Part shown: piece after piece, positions 52,001 to 60,107 of the stretch
Numbering within the stretch: position 1 is the first letter of the stretch
Layout of the letters: every line of letters begins with the position of its first letter
NCBI GenBank assembly: GCA_021770005.1
Contig: JAETRV010000027.1
Coordinates: forward strand, 1-64,000
DNA from: Anaerotruncus sp.
Lineage (GTDB): Bacteria; Bacillota; Clostridia; Oscillospirales; Ruminococcaceae
DNA: 64,000 bases
Direction of reading: 5' to 3'
Notes under the pieces: model-generated
The model's database searches: none
What the model saw: only the letters and a program-made list of their open reading frames with translations
Told to the model about the DNA's origin: nothing
Translations under genes and position numbers: made by a program

Positions 52001-52819
52001 CTAAAGCCGCTCCACCACCTGTGCAAGCAGGCGCTCTAAGTCTTTGCCCCGGCGTTCACCTGTCTCAAGCACCTCTTGTTCGGTGAGCGGCTGATCCAGC
52101 ACCCCAGCCGCCATGTTGGTAATCAGCGAGAACGCCAGCAGCCGCATCCCGCAATGGGAGGCCACGATTGCCTCGGGTACGGTTGACATCCCCACCGCAT
52201 CCGCCCCGAGCGACCGGAACGCCCGGATTTCGGCAGGGGTCTCATAGCTTGGGCCGGAGCACCCAAGATAGACCCCTTCTCGCAGTGGGATGCCCAACTC
52301 CGCCGCGGCGGACTTCGCCAGTTCCCGCAGAGCTGGGGTGTAGGTATAGCTCATGTCGCAGAAGCGGGGGCCGAATTCGGGTTCATTCGGCCCAACCAAT
52401 GGGTTTTTCCCCATTAGGTTGATGTGGTCGGCAATCAGCATGAGGTCGCCTGCCGCATAGTCCAGATTGACCCCGCCCGCCGCATTGGTGACGATCAGCG
52501 TTTCGACCCCGAGCCGGCGCATCACCCGCACCGGGAACACCACATCGGACATTGGGTGGCCCTCATAGAAATGCAGCCGGCCTTGCATACAGATCACCCG
52601 TCTGCCCGACCATTCCCCCGCTACGAACTGCCCCTTGTGACCGGGCGCAGTCGAACAGGCGAAGTGCGGCAGTTCCCCGTAGGGGACTTCCTGTTTGCCG
52701 GTGATCTGCCCAGCGATCCCACCCAGGCCCGAGCCTAAAATGATCCCGATTTCCGGCTGCATCCCCAGCCGCTCCCGGAGGACGGCTGCGGCCTCCCCTG
52801 CTTTTTGGTACTGCGTCAT
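52001..52819 (-). CDS. punA: purine-nucleoside phosphorylase (inosine/guanosine type)
   Basis: A 272-residue trimeric-type PNP that splits inosine, guanosine and deoxy forms with phosphate. Signatures: IGIILGSGLGGIAGQ, the phosphate site, GHKGQFVAGEWSGRRVICMQGRLHFYEGH, and GVYLGCSGPSYETPAEIRAFRSLGADAVGMSTVPEAIVASHCG. The ATG at 52819 has AAAGGAG upstream and overlaps the stop of the deaminase gene (ATGA). The pair can therefore deaminate an adenosine-type nucleoside and then phosphorolyse the inosine-type product. Confidence 0.94.
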   Translation of the reverse strand: MTQYQKAGEAAAVLRERLGMQPEIGIILGSGLGGIAGQITGKQEVPYGELPHFACSTAPGHKGQFVAGEWSGRRVICMQGRLHFYEGHPMSDVVFPVRVMRRLGVETLIVTNAAGGVNLDYAAGDLMLIADHINLMGKNPLVGPNEPEFGPRFCDMSYTYTPALRELAKSAAAELGIPLREGVYLGCSGPSYETPAEIRAFRSLGADAVGMSTVPEAIVASHCGMRLLAFSLITNMAAGVLDQPLTEQEVLETGERRGKDLERLLAQVVERL

Positions 52820-54126
52820 CTCGCATGCTCCTTTCCCAGTTCTCCCGCAATCCGGGAAGCGGACCGCTCCGCTTCCCAAATCGCTCTCTCCAGATCAATT
52901 GTTGTGTAAACCCCGTCCCGGTAGAGGACCTTGCCGTCCACCATCGTCAGGCAGACGTCGGCCCCCTGTCCGGCATAGATCAGGTTGCCCGCCATGTCAT
53001 AGCAGGGATGGTAATACGGCCGGCCGCGCAGGTCGAACACCACAAGATCTGCGCGGGCCCCTTCCCGAAGGGTTCCGCAGTCCTCCCGGCCTTGTGAGAG
53101 CGCGCCCGCGCGGGTCGCGGCATAAACCGCCTGTGCGGGGGAAACCGCTGTCGGGTCGCCGCTGGCGGCTTTGTAGAGGGTCGCAAACAGCCTCGCTTCC
53201 TCTAGCAGGTTAAGGTTGTTGTTGCTGGCGGCCCCGTCGGTGCCAAGCGCGACATTGACCCCAGCCTCCAACAGCCGCGGCGCTGGGCAGAACCCGCTCG
53301 CCAGCTTGAGGTTGCTCACCGGGTTGCAGGCAACGGTGACCCCGCGCGCCTTGAAAATCCTGATATCCGGCTCCTCCACCCAGACGCAATGCGCGGCGGT
53401 GGCAGGCGCATCGAATACCCCGAGGCTGTCAAAGTACTGCGCCGGGGTTTTTCCGTTATGGCGCATCTTGCACGCCTCGTGTTCCGCCTTGGTTTCCGAA
53501 AGGTGCAGGTGTATCCGCAAGCCAGTCTCTTTCGCCCATCCAGCCATCTGCTGTACGGTTTTCGGGGTGGAAGTGTATTCCGCATGGATTCCGAGGTCGA
53601 TTCGGAGGCGTCCATCCTCCGCACCGTGAAGCTCCTGTACCAGCGGGCGCACCTGCTGATATTCGGGCAGATCCCAAAGGTCGCTCTGATCAAAGCAGGT
53701 GATTGCGGTATCAAAATTCATCTTGATGCCGCTCTCAAGTGCGGCGCGGCAGGCCGCGTCCCCGCCGAAATACATGTCGGTGACCGAGGTGATCCCAAAC
53801 CGGAGCATCTCCGCGATTCCAAGCAGGGAACCGTGATAGATATCCTTCGGAGTCAGCCGGTCCTCAAACGGGAACACCCGGGTATTCAGCCAGTCATCAA
53901 GCGCGAGGTTTTCGGCGTAACCGCGCAGGAGGGTCATAGCGGCATGGCTGTGGGCGTTGACCAGCCCCGGCATCAATAACTTGCCCCTCCCCTCGTACCG
54001 TTCGCCGTAGTCCTCTTGGGGCGGTTCTGCCCCAATATATCTGATTTTCTTGCCATGCACTCCCAAAAATTGGTTTTCATAATACCGGCCCTGTTCATCC
54101 AACAGGCCGATCCCGGCAAAAAGCAT
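52816..54126 (-). CDS. mtaD: 5'-methylthioadenosine/S-adenosylhomocysteine deaminase-type amidohydrolase
   Basis: A 436-residue metal-dependent amidohydrolase of the TRZ/ATZ/MtaD group. It carries PGLVNAHSHAAMTLLRGYAENLALDDWL with the HxH metal site (about 57-59), LRIHLHLSETKAEHE with the third His, AAHCVWVEEPDI, and GTDGAASNNNLNLLEE with the metal Asp. Members deaminate MTA, SAH or adenosine; exact choice needs assay. Four-base overlap with punA indicates coupled translation. It shares the strand with nagA but a strong hairpin lies between. Confidence 0.85.
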   Translation of the reverse strand: MLFAGIGLLDEQGRYYENQFLGVHGKKIRYIGAEPPQEDYGERYEGRGKLLMPGLVNAHSHAAMTLLRGYAENLALDDWLNTRVFPFEDRLTPKDIYHGSLLGIAEMLRFGITSVTDMYFGGDAACRAALESGIKMNFDTAITCFDQSDLWDLPEYQQVRPLVQELHGAEDGRLRIDLGIHAEYTSTPKTVQQMAGWAKETGLRIHLHLSETKAEHEACKMRHNGKTPAQYFDSLGVFDAPATAAHCVWVEEPDIRIFKARGVTVACNPVSNLKLASGFCPAPRLLEAGVNVALGTDGAASNNNLNLLEEARLFATLYKAASGDPTAVSPAQAVYAATRAGALSQGREDCGTLREGARADLVVFDLRGRPYYHPCYDMAGNLIYAGQGADVCLTMVDGKVLYRDGVYTTIDLERAIWEAERSASRIAGELGKEHAR

Positions 54127-54149
54127 GGTCCTCCCTCCTTTGATGGAAG

Positions 54150-54180
54150 CCCCCGGTTTTTGGCGCGCAAAAACCGGGGG
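54150..54180. terminator. perfect palindromic hairpin between nagA and mtaD
   Basis: CCCCCGGTTTTTG / CAAAAACCGGGGG with a short GC loop, 18 bp after the nagA stop. Its perfect stem would fold strongly; no long T run follows, so it may stop transcription only partly. Confidence 0.6.
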
Positions 54181-54197
54181 CCGCAGACAGGTACAGG

Positions 54198-55310
54198 TTA
54201 TTGGACTTCCTGTCCATCGATAAACGTTTTGACAAGGTTCAATTCCGAATCGAGCAGCAGCAGGTCAGCGCATCTGCCCACGGCGAGCGAACCGATCTCC
54301 TGCTCCATGCGGATGACCTTGGCCGGGCGCAGGGTCGCGGCTGTGACCGCCGCCTCAAGCGGAAGGCCGAACCGCACGACGTTGCGCAGTGCGTCGAGCA
54401 TACTGATCGACGACCCGGCGAGGGTGCCGTCCAGCAGTGTGGCGCGGCCGCCCTTGACCACGATCGGCTGTCCGCCCAGCTCGTAATCGCCGTCCGGCAT
54501 CCCGGCGCAACGGAGCGAATCGCTGATGAGGGTGAGCCGGTCCCCGAACATCTTATGCACCGCAAGGATTACTGCGGGATGGATGTGCAGGCCGTCACAG
54601 ATCAGCTCGACGCTCGCGCCCGAAACGAGCGCCGCGCCGATGATCCCCGGCTCCCGGTGAAGCAGGGCGGGCATCCCGTTAAACAGGTGGGTTGCATGGC
54701 TCGCGCCGTTCTCATAGGCCTCGCAGGCGGTTTTGAAATCGGCGGTGGAATGTCCGAGTGAGACGGTGCAGACCTTCGAGACCTCGCGGATAAATTCCAT
54801 CGCGTGCGGCTCCTCGGGCGCAACGGTGACCAGCCGGACGATCCCGCCCGACGCCTCATTCAGCCGGTGGAACATCTCCGCATCCGGCTCATGCAGGTTT
54901 TCCGCCGCCTGCGCGCCCCGCTTGGCATACGAGAGGAACGGCCCCTCAAGATGGATGCCCGCAGTTTTTGCACCGTCCGCCAGCCGCTGGAACCCACGGA
55001 TCGACTCGACCGCTGTTTTGAGCACCGGCTCCTTGAGGGTCATCGTGGTCGGGCAGAACGAAGTCACGCCATGCTGGGCGTAATACCGGGAGAGTTTGGG
55101 CAGGTTTTCGGCAATCCCGTCGCTCGCGTCGCAGCCTACCGCGCCGTGGGTATGCACATCGATCAGACCGGGGATCACATAGCCGCCCTGCGCGTCGATC
55201 TCCGCTTCTCCTCCGCACTGTCCGATTGCGGTGATCTTCTGGTCGAACGCGATGCTCCCCTCTTCAAATTTTCCTTCCGGGGTAAAAATCTTCGCATTTT
55301 TAATAATCAT
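54198..55310 (-). CDS. nagA: N-acetylglucosamine-6-phosphate deacetylase
   Basis: A 370-residue amidohydrolase that removes acetate from GlcNAc-6-P. Motifs: GGYVIPGLIDVHTHGAVG with the HTH metal pattern (about 52-54), HLEGPFLSYAKRGAQ with the metal Glu, SLGHSTADFKTACEAYENGASHATHLFNGM with two His residues, LICDGLHIHP and the catalytic Asp in LISDSLRCAG. GGAGG precedes the ATG. It is downstream of the ROK gene on the same strand, separated by a repeat, and supplies substrate for nagB. Confidence 0.95.
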   Translation of the reverse strand: MIIKNAKIFTPEGKFEEGSIAFDQKITAIGQCGGEAEIDAQGGYVIPGLIDVHTHGAVGCDASDGIAENLPKLSRYYAQHGVTSFCPTTMTLKEPVLKTAVESIRGFQRLADGAKTAGIHLEGPFLSYAKRGAQAAENLHEPDAEMFHRLNEASGGIVRLVTVAPEEPHAMEFIREVSKVCTVSLGHSTADFKTACEAYENGASHATHLFNGMPALLHREPGIIGAALVSGASVELICDGLHIHPAVILAVHKMFGDRLTLISDSLRCAGMPDGDYELGGQPIVVKGGRATLLDGTLAGSSISMLDALRNVVRFGLPLEAAVTAATLRPAKVIRMEQEIGSLAVGRCADLLLLDSELNLVKTFIDGQEVQ

Positions 55311-55340
55311 TGCAGGTGAACCTCCTGACCGCTTTGTTTG

Positions 55341-55492
55341 AGAGCCTGCTTGGCATCCTCAGATAAGGCGTTTCGCTGCGGCTCGCAGTAGAAACCGCGA
55401 TTTTTTAGAAAAAATCGGGTAAAACTTTTATTCTTTTAAGCCAAAAGTTTCGTCCACCTTTTCAAAGGTGGCGGGGTTGTGAGGCGGAGCCC
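55341..55492. repeat. type A repeat, rearranged
   Basis: GAGCCTGCTTGGCATCC end, TTTCGCTGCGGCTCGCAGTAG, AAACCGCGATTTTTTAGAAAAAATCGGGTAAAAC, then a second end module in the opposite direction (CCAAAAGTTTCGTCCACCTTTTCAAAGGTGGCGGGG). It lies between ROK and nagA. Confidence 0.7.
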
Positions 55493-55493
55493 T

Positions 55494-56867
55494 TCACATC
55501 TCCGGTAAACTTGCGGCGGCTACCGACTGCCCGACCCGGCGCGCCTTCTCGTCCGGCAGCGCAGCCTTGATCTCTTTGGCAACTTCGGGATATTCGTCCG
55601 CGAGCACCCGGTTTGCGGTCTCGAGGATGATGTCCCCGCCCCGCCCAGACATGACCCGTCCGAGCAGCAACACATGCTTGCAGCCATACAGATGGTGGTA
55701 GTATGCCAGCGAATGGCCCAGGTATACGCCGATCGAGCGGTAGATCCCCTCGGCGGGGCTTCCCTCTTCCGCCATCAGCGCCTGCACCTTCTTGAGCTTT
55801 TCGGCGGGCGAAAGGCTCTCATCCAGCTGGATGCCCGCAGCGGGCGCGAGCTTGATGACCGAATCCTGCGAGAAATATTTGACGCCGCAGCCGATGTCGC
55901 CCGACCACTCGTCCTCCATGGCTTTGGGGTTGGCGTCGACCGGCATGAACGCCAGCTCGTTGAGCCAGCCGGTGATGTTGCCATCCTGGTCCACATAGCC
56001 GACCGCCTCGCTCGTGCCCATCGCAATGCCGAGCACATTGTTCTCGTTCAGGCTCATGGCGCCCGCCAGCGCGGTGACGTCGCCGTCGTTGCAGACGGTC
56101 ACCGGCACATCGCCGATCTCCTTGGCCGCGCGGATGTAGATGTCCTTAACCTTTGCGTCAAACAGGTCCTTGGGCACCTTGAGGAAGAGGGAGGCGTTCA
56201 TGGTGCGGTTATCGATGTAGATGCCCGCCGACGAGACGCCGATCGCGTCCACCCGCGGCATATGCTCCGCCGCGGCCTTCATCGCCGAGACAATCCCCTC
56301 AAAATGGTAATCCGGGTCCGCGTTGGTCTTGGGGAACCAGACGACCTCCTCGCTGAACACCGGTTCGCCGTCGATGACCGCCGAGACCTTGCGGTCGCTG
56401 CCGCCCGCGTCAAACCCGATCCGGCACCCATCCAGATGGCGGCCGACCGGCTTGGACTCGCTCTTCTCCTCGGGCACCTGGTCGCAAGCCACCACCTGGA
56501 ACGGGCGCTCGTAGACATTCGCCATGAAATCCGCGTCGAATGCGCGGCTACCGCCCGGCGCATACGCCTGCTTCATCTTTTCGCAGAGATCGTCATCCCC
56601 GCTGATGTAGATTTTAAAGCCGCCCTTCATCCATAGGACAGTCTTAATCAGCCGGTCAATGTAATAACAGTCGGCCGCTGCCATCTCCGGGGTCCCGTGG
56701 ATAAACGTGTGGTAGGTTGCCATCTGCCCGCCCGCGCGTTCCACCGCCACACTCACCGGTTTTTTCGCAGTCTTTAAAAACGCGGTGTTGAATTTGTAGA
56801 GCGGCAGGAATTCCGGGTCCAGCTCCGGCAGGTTTTTGACATCAACTTCGATTCCGAGATGTTTCAT
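55494..56867 (-). CDS. ROK family protein, candidate amino-sugar kinase, with N-terminal extension
   Basis: A 457-residue protein. From about residue 150 it has the ROK/actin-like ATPase core: GFDAGGSDRKVSAVIDG (phosphate 1 loop), VDAIGVSSAGIYID, VTVCNDGDVTALAGAMSL and the adenosine region GIAMGTSEAVGYVD. I do not see the CxCGxxGC zinc motif of classical ROK kinases; WSGDIGCGVKYFS is in its place. About 150 residues precede the core and match no domain I know. In this locus the simplest role is phosphorylation of GlcNAc (or ManNAc) formed from sialic acid. AAGGAGG precedes the ATG. Divergent from the epimerase gene. Confidence 0.75.
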   Translation of the reverse strand: MKHLGIEVDVKNLPELDPEFLPLYKFNTAFLKTAKKPVSVAVERAGGQMATYHTFIHGTPEMAAADCYYIDRLIKTVLWMKGGFKIYISGDDDLCEKMKQAYAPGGSRAFDADFMANVYERPFQVVACDQVPEEKSESKPVGRHLDGCRIGFDAGGSDRKVSAVIDGEPVFSEEVVWFPKTNADPDYHFEGIVSAMKAAAEHMPRVDAIGVSSAGIYIDNRTMNASLFLKVPKDLFDAKVKDIYIRAAKEIGDVPVTVCNDGDVTALAGAMSLNENNVLGIAMGTSEAVGYVDQDGNITGWLNELAFMPVDANPKAMEDEWSGDIGCGVKYFSQDSVIKLAPAAGIQLDESLSPAEKLKKVQALMAEEGSPAEGIYRSIGVYLGHSLAYYHHLYGCKHVLLLGRVMSGRGGDIILETANRVLADEYPEVAKEIKAALPDEKARRVGQSVAAASLPEM

Positions 56868-57003
56868 AAACAGCCTCCTTCGTCAATCTGAGCGCGTGGT
56901 TCTTCTTACCTTATAGGCTACCAGTTTTAAAAAATCTGTCAAGCAGTTTGGCGAAATTTTTACTGGTTTTTGTAAATTTTGCACTGTTTTTTTGGTTGTC
57001 CTC

Positions 57004-57033
57004 TTGACGAGGACCCGGTTGGGCGGGTATGAT
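57004..57033 (+). promoter_or_regulatory. promoter of the AGE epimerase gene, in a divergent control region
   Basis: TTGACG (57004-57009), 18-bp spacer, TATGAT (57028-57033). The 216-bp divergent region also has AT-rich inverted boxes, CCAGTTTTAAAAA and ATTTTTACTGG (about 56930-56965), that could bind a regulator shared with the ROK gene; on the minus strand a TTGACA lies near 56938-56943 without a good -10. Confidence 0.6.
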
Positions 57034-57083
57034 AGAGGAGATAACATTTCACCCGTAACGTTAGGAAAGTGGGGTAGATTCAA

Positions 57084-58298
57084 ATGGACAGTGCAAAACT
57101 CAAAGGATATCAGGAATGGATCAAGGCAGAGCTTGAACGTTGTGTCAACTTCTGGCTGAAGAACGGGCTCGACAAGGTCAATGGCGGCGTTTATACCTGC
57201 CTCGACCGGACCGGGCAGATCTTTTCGACCGACAAAAGCGTCTGGATGCAGGGCCGCTGCGCGTGGACGTTCGCCTATCTTTGCCATGTCTATGGGGAGC
57301 GCCCCGAATGGCTCGCGGCAAGCAAGAGCTGCTTGGATTTCCTGGAGGAACACTGCGTCAACCGTGAGGCGGGCAACCGGCTTTATTTCACCGTCACCGC
57401 AGACGGCAAGCCGCTGCGCCAGCGCCGCTACTGCTTCTCCGAAGGGTTCTATTGCATCGGCAATGCCGAATATTACGGTGTGACCGGCGACGAAACCTGC
57501 CTGAAACGCGCGCGTGAAGCTTACGAACTGATCTACCAGCTCAACAACGGGTTGATCAAGGACCCCACCGGGCTTGGCCCCAAGACGATCCCCGAGACCC
57601 GCTCGGGACGTGCGCTCGCTGACCCGATGATCTACCTGAACATCACTTCGGTGATGCGGCGGGTCGACCCCGCCAATGCCGAGCTGTATGACAAACGCAG
57701 TGCGGAATGTGTGCAGACGATCTTCAACTATCACTTCAAGCCGGAACTGAAATGCACCCTCGAGACGGTGGGCCTGAACGGCGAGTTTATGGATAGCGTC
57801 ACCGCGGGCCGGGTGGTCAACCCTGGTCATGACATCGAATGCAGCTGGTTCCTGATGGAGGAAGCCAACCACAAAAAGGACGAACAGCTGCGCAAAAACG
57901 CGATGCAGGTGTTTGATTTTGCGATTGAGGCAGGCTGGGATAAGGAATACGGCGGGCTGCTCTACTTTATCGACTGCCTCGGGAAGCCGCCCGAGTCGTA
58001 CGAGCACGACATGAAGCTCTGGTGGCCGCATGATGAAATCCTGATCGCAAGCCTGATGATCTACCGCGACACTGGGGATGAAAAATATCTCGAGTGGTTC
58101 GATAAGACGCTCGCATACTGCAAGCAGTTCTTCTCCGATCCGGAGTACGGCGAGTGGTACGGCTATCTGCGCCGCGACGGCAAACCCACCGCCCCGCCCT
58201 GCAAGGGGAGCACCTTCAAGGGTCCGTTCCATCTGCCGCGTATGCTCGTGATGTGCGACACTATGCTCACCGAGCTGCTTGCGCGCGAAGGGGCCTGA
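57084..58298 (+). CDS. N-acylglucosamine 2-epimerase (AGE/RnBP family)
   Basis: A 404-residue alpha/alpha-barrel enzyme interconverting N-acetylmannosamine and N-acetylglucosamine without phosphorylation. Family segments: FWLKNGLDKVNGGVYTCLDRTG, KSVWMQGRCAWTFAYL, FYCIGNAEYYGVTGDE, NPGHDIECSWFLMEEA, and KLWWPHDEILIASLM with catalytic-site His residues; WYGYLRRDGKPT and KGSTFKGPFHLPRML close it. Length is typical (about 400). With NanA and a ROK kinase it replaces the NanK/NanE steps. Divergent from the ROK gene and followed by a terminator. Confidence 0.92.
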   Translation: MDSAKLKGYQEWIKAELERCVNFWLKNGLDKVNGGVYTCLDRTGQIFSTDKSVWMQGRCAWTFAYLCHVYGERPEWLAASKSCLDFLEEHCVNREAGNRLYFTVTADGKPLRQRRYCFSEGFYCIGNAEYYGVTGDETCLKRAREAYELIYQLNNGLIKDPTGLGPKTIPETRSGRALADPMIYLNITSVMRRVDPANAELYDKRSAECVQTIFNYHFKPELKCTLETVGLNGEFMDSVTAGRVVNPGHDIECSWFLMEEANHKKDEQLRKNAMQVFDFAIEAGWDKEYGGLLYFIDCLGKPPESYEHDMKLWWPHDEILIASLMIYRDTGDEKYLEWFDKTLAYCKQFFSDPEYGEWYGYLRRDGKPTAPPCKGSTFKGPFHLPRMLVMCDTMLTELLAREGA

Positions 58299-58330
58299 AC
58301 ATAAAAAACCGAACCCGTGTGAAAAACCGA

Positions 58331-58366
58331 AGGGAGTCCTTTTTCGCTGAAAAGGGCTCCCTCCTG
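58331..58366 (+). terminator. terminator after the epimerase gene
   Basis: GGGAGTCCTTTTTCGCTGAA and its partner AAAGGGCTCCC form a stem-loop with one bulge, 33 bp after the stop codon. Confidence 0.6.
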
Positions 58367-58388
58367 TCTCACTTCCGGAGGTGTGATG

Positions 58389-58973
58389 ATGAATTTTAAC
58401 CATGCAGGCGCCTGGAAAAATGGCAAAGAACGGCCCAAGCGCCGGCGGGGGCTTGCCCTCCTGTTTTCTCTGCTGCTCCTGGTGGGGGTGCTTGTGCCTG
58501 TGGTCTGCGACCTGTCCATCTCCGGAAGGCTCACCTGGTCTCTGTTTCCGGTCCTCTCGATCCCCTTCGTTTGGCTGGTCTTTTTCCCGGTTATTCTGCG
58601 TGGGCAGGCGGGGATTGCCGTGGGATTGTTGGCGTTGAGCGCCTGCATCCTCCCTTTCCTATATGGCCTCGACCACCTGATACAGGATTCCGCTTGGATT
58701 TTGCCCATCGGCGGCAGAATGGCGGCGGTCGGGGTGGCATTTCTGTGGATTGTTTTTTCGCTGTTTCGATGCTGGAAAAAGCGGAAACGGCTGGCTGCTG
58801 CGGTTTCCTGCTTGATGGCCATCCCCGGGTGTGTGGTTGCCAATCTCATGCTCTCCGAAATGCTCGGCTGTCCTATGTTCGACTGGTGGGACTTCCTGTC
58901 CTTGTTGATTTTAACGGTACTATCCTTGCTGTTTTTTCTGCTCGACCACAAGACGCAGAAATCCTCTTCGTAA
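58389..58973 (+). CDS. hypothetical polytopic membrane protein
   Basis: A 194-residue protein with a basic N-terminus (KERPKRRRG) and about six hydrophobic helices (about 22-42, 50-72, 74-90, 100-122, 130-155 and 165-185), ending in a hydrophilic HKTQKSSS tail. I recognise no conserved motif. GGAGG lies 7 bp before the ATG at 58389. It is 58 bp upstream of a YesL-type gene on the same strand, so both are likely cotranscribed membrane proteins of the sugar locus. Confidence 0.6.
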   Translation: MNFNHAGAWKNGKERPKRRRGLALLFSLLLLVGVLVPVVCDLSISGRLTWSLFPVLSIPFVWLVFFPVILRGQAGIAVGLLALSACILPFLYGLDHLIQDSAWILPIGGRMAAVGVAFLWIVFSLFRCWKKRKRLAAAVSCLMAIPGCVVANLMLSEMLGCPMFDWWDFLSLLILTVLSLLFFLLDHKTQKSSS

Positions 58974-59031
58974 TTCCCGTCAAATTTCTTGGCAACAGTT
59001 CATCTTTTAGAAAAGGCAGGTGGTTTCCCTG

Positions 59032-59760
59032 ATGCTGAATCAGGTCTTTAACCCCGACAATTTCCTGTTCCGGGCGGTTGGCAGATTCGCGGATCTCCTC
59101 TTTTTGAGCCTGGCCTGGCTGATCTGCTCGATCCCGGTGGTGACAGCCGGCCCCGCTACCGCCGCGCTCTACTATGCCGCCGTCAAGAGCATCCGCCGGG
59201 GCGAGGGACGTGTCGGCCGTTCCTTTTTCCACTCGTTCCGTGACAACCTGAAAACCGGCATCCCCGCCTCGGTCGCGGTGGCGGCAGTGGGGTTTGTGCT
59301 ATGCAACGGGATGCTCCTTGCACAGCGGATGGCACAGGTGGACAGCCAATGGACCGCATTCTGCATCGCCTATGGGGTGCTGCTCCTGCTGCCTGCCGGG
59401 GTCGCCTGTTACCTGTTTCCGGTCCTTTCCCGGTTTACGTTCGGGGTTGGGGCGCTGTTTATGACCTCATTCAAGCTTGCCATGCGTCATCTGCCTTCGA
59501 CCGTGGTTCTTGTCCTGCTCAACGGGCAAGGAATCCTGATCTGCATCAGGGGGCTTCGGTCGATGCTTGAAGCCTATCGGATCTCCCCGGAGGCAATCCC
59601 CTACCCCCAATACTGGATGCCGCTGTTGATCGTGCCTGCTGCCGCAGCGCTGCTTTCCTCCCTCTTCCTCGAGCGGATTTTTAAAAAATATACCCCGGCG
59701 GAGCAGACCGGAAACACCGATGAGACGGACATCCGCCCTGCGCCATGGTATCTGCGCTGA
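59032..59760 (+). CDS. YesL/DUF624 family membrane protein
   Basis: A 242-residue membrane protein. The DUF624 start is clear: NPDNFLFRAVGRFADLLFLSLAWLICSIPVVTAGPATAALYY, followed by SFFHSFRDNLKTGI and four to five more helices. YesL proteins are encoded beside CUT1 sugar ABC transporters throughout Firmicutes; their role is not settled (assembly or assistance of the importer is suspected). The ATG at 59032 follows GGTGG; a GTG four codons upstream is possible. Confidence 0.85.
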   Translation: MLNQVFNPDNFLFRAVGRFADLLFLSLAWLICSIPVVTAGPATAALYYAAVKSIRRGEGRVGRSFFHSFRDNLKTGIPASVAVAAVGFVLCNGMLLAQRMAQVDSQWTAFCIAYGVLLLLPAGVACYLFPVLSRFTFGVGALFMTSFKLAMRHLPSTVVLVLLNGQGILICIRGLRSMLEAYRISPEAIPYPQYWMPLLIVPAAAALLSSLFLERIFKKYTPAEQTGNTDETDIRPAPWYLR

Positions 59761-59803
59761 ATTTTTTGCCGGTGCTGCCCGGTGACAATAAGGCCGTCTT
59801 GAA

Positions 59804-59995
59804 AGTCTGTTTAAAACCGAACGCTTTACGCGATTTTTCTCGAAAAATTGCGGGGTCGAGGGGCAGTGGGACAGCAGGCCCCACCCCGGTAAGCCTTGGG
59901 GAATCGATCTTCCGCTTAACTTATGGGGAAAGCTCTCACAAGAGGGGGCCTTTTTGCGGGAGAAAAAGCCCCCTGCAAAAGATTCTGAACAGGCT
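59804..59995 (-). repeat. type A repeat, complete, reverse orientation (192 bp)
   Basis: Starts AGTCTGTTTAAAACC and ends GATTCTGAACAGGCTC, the inverted pair. Inside: CGATTTTTCTCGAAAAATTGCGGGGTCGAGGGGC, a CCCCACCCCGG block replacing the usual middle, and GGGGGCCTTTTTGC..GAAAAAGCCCCC. It lies after yesL. Confidence 0.85.
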
Positions 59996-60013
59996 CCCAT
60001 CAACGGATAAAAA

Positions 60014-60049
60014 AAGAAACCGGCTGCCAAATGGCAGCCGGTTTCTTTG
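60014..60049. terminator. bidirectional terminator
   Basis: GAAACCGGCTGCC / GGCAGCCGGTTTC, a 13-bp perfect stem flanked by AAAAAA and TTTG. It serves the convergent yesL and aldose-epimerase genes. Confidence 0.85.
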
Positions 60050-60107
60050 CGGCAAAACATCCCACCTCATTTGGAAGGATGCTGCCGTCCGTTGGAAAGC
60101 AATATCT

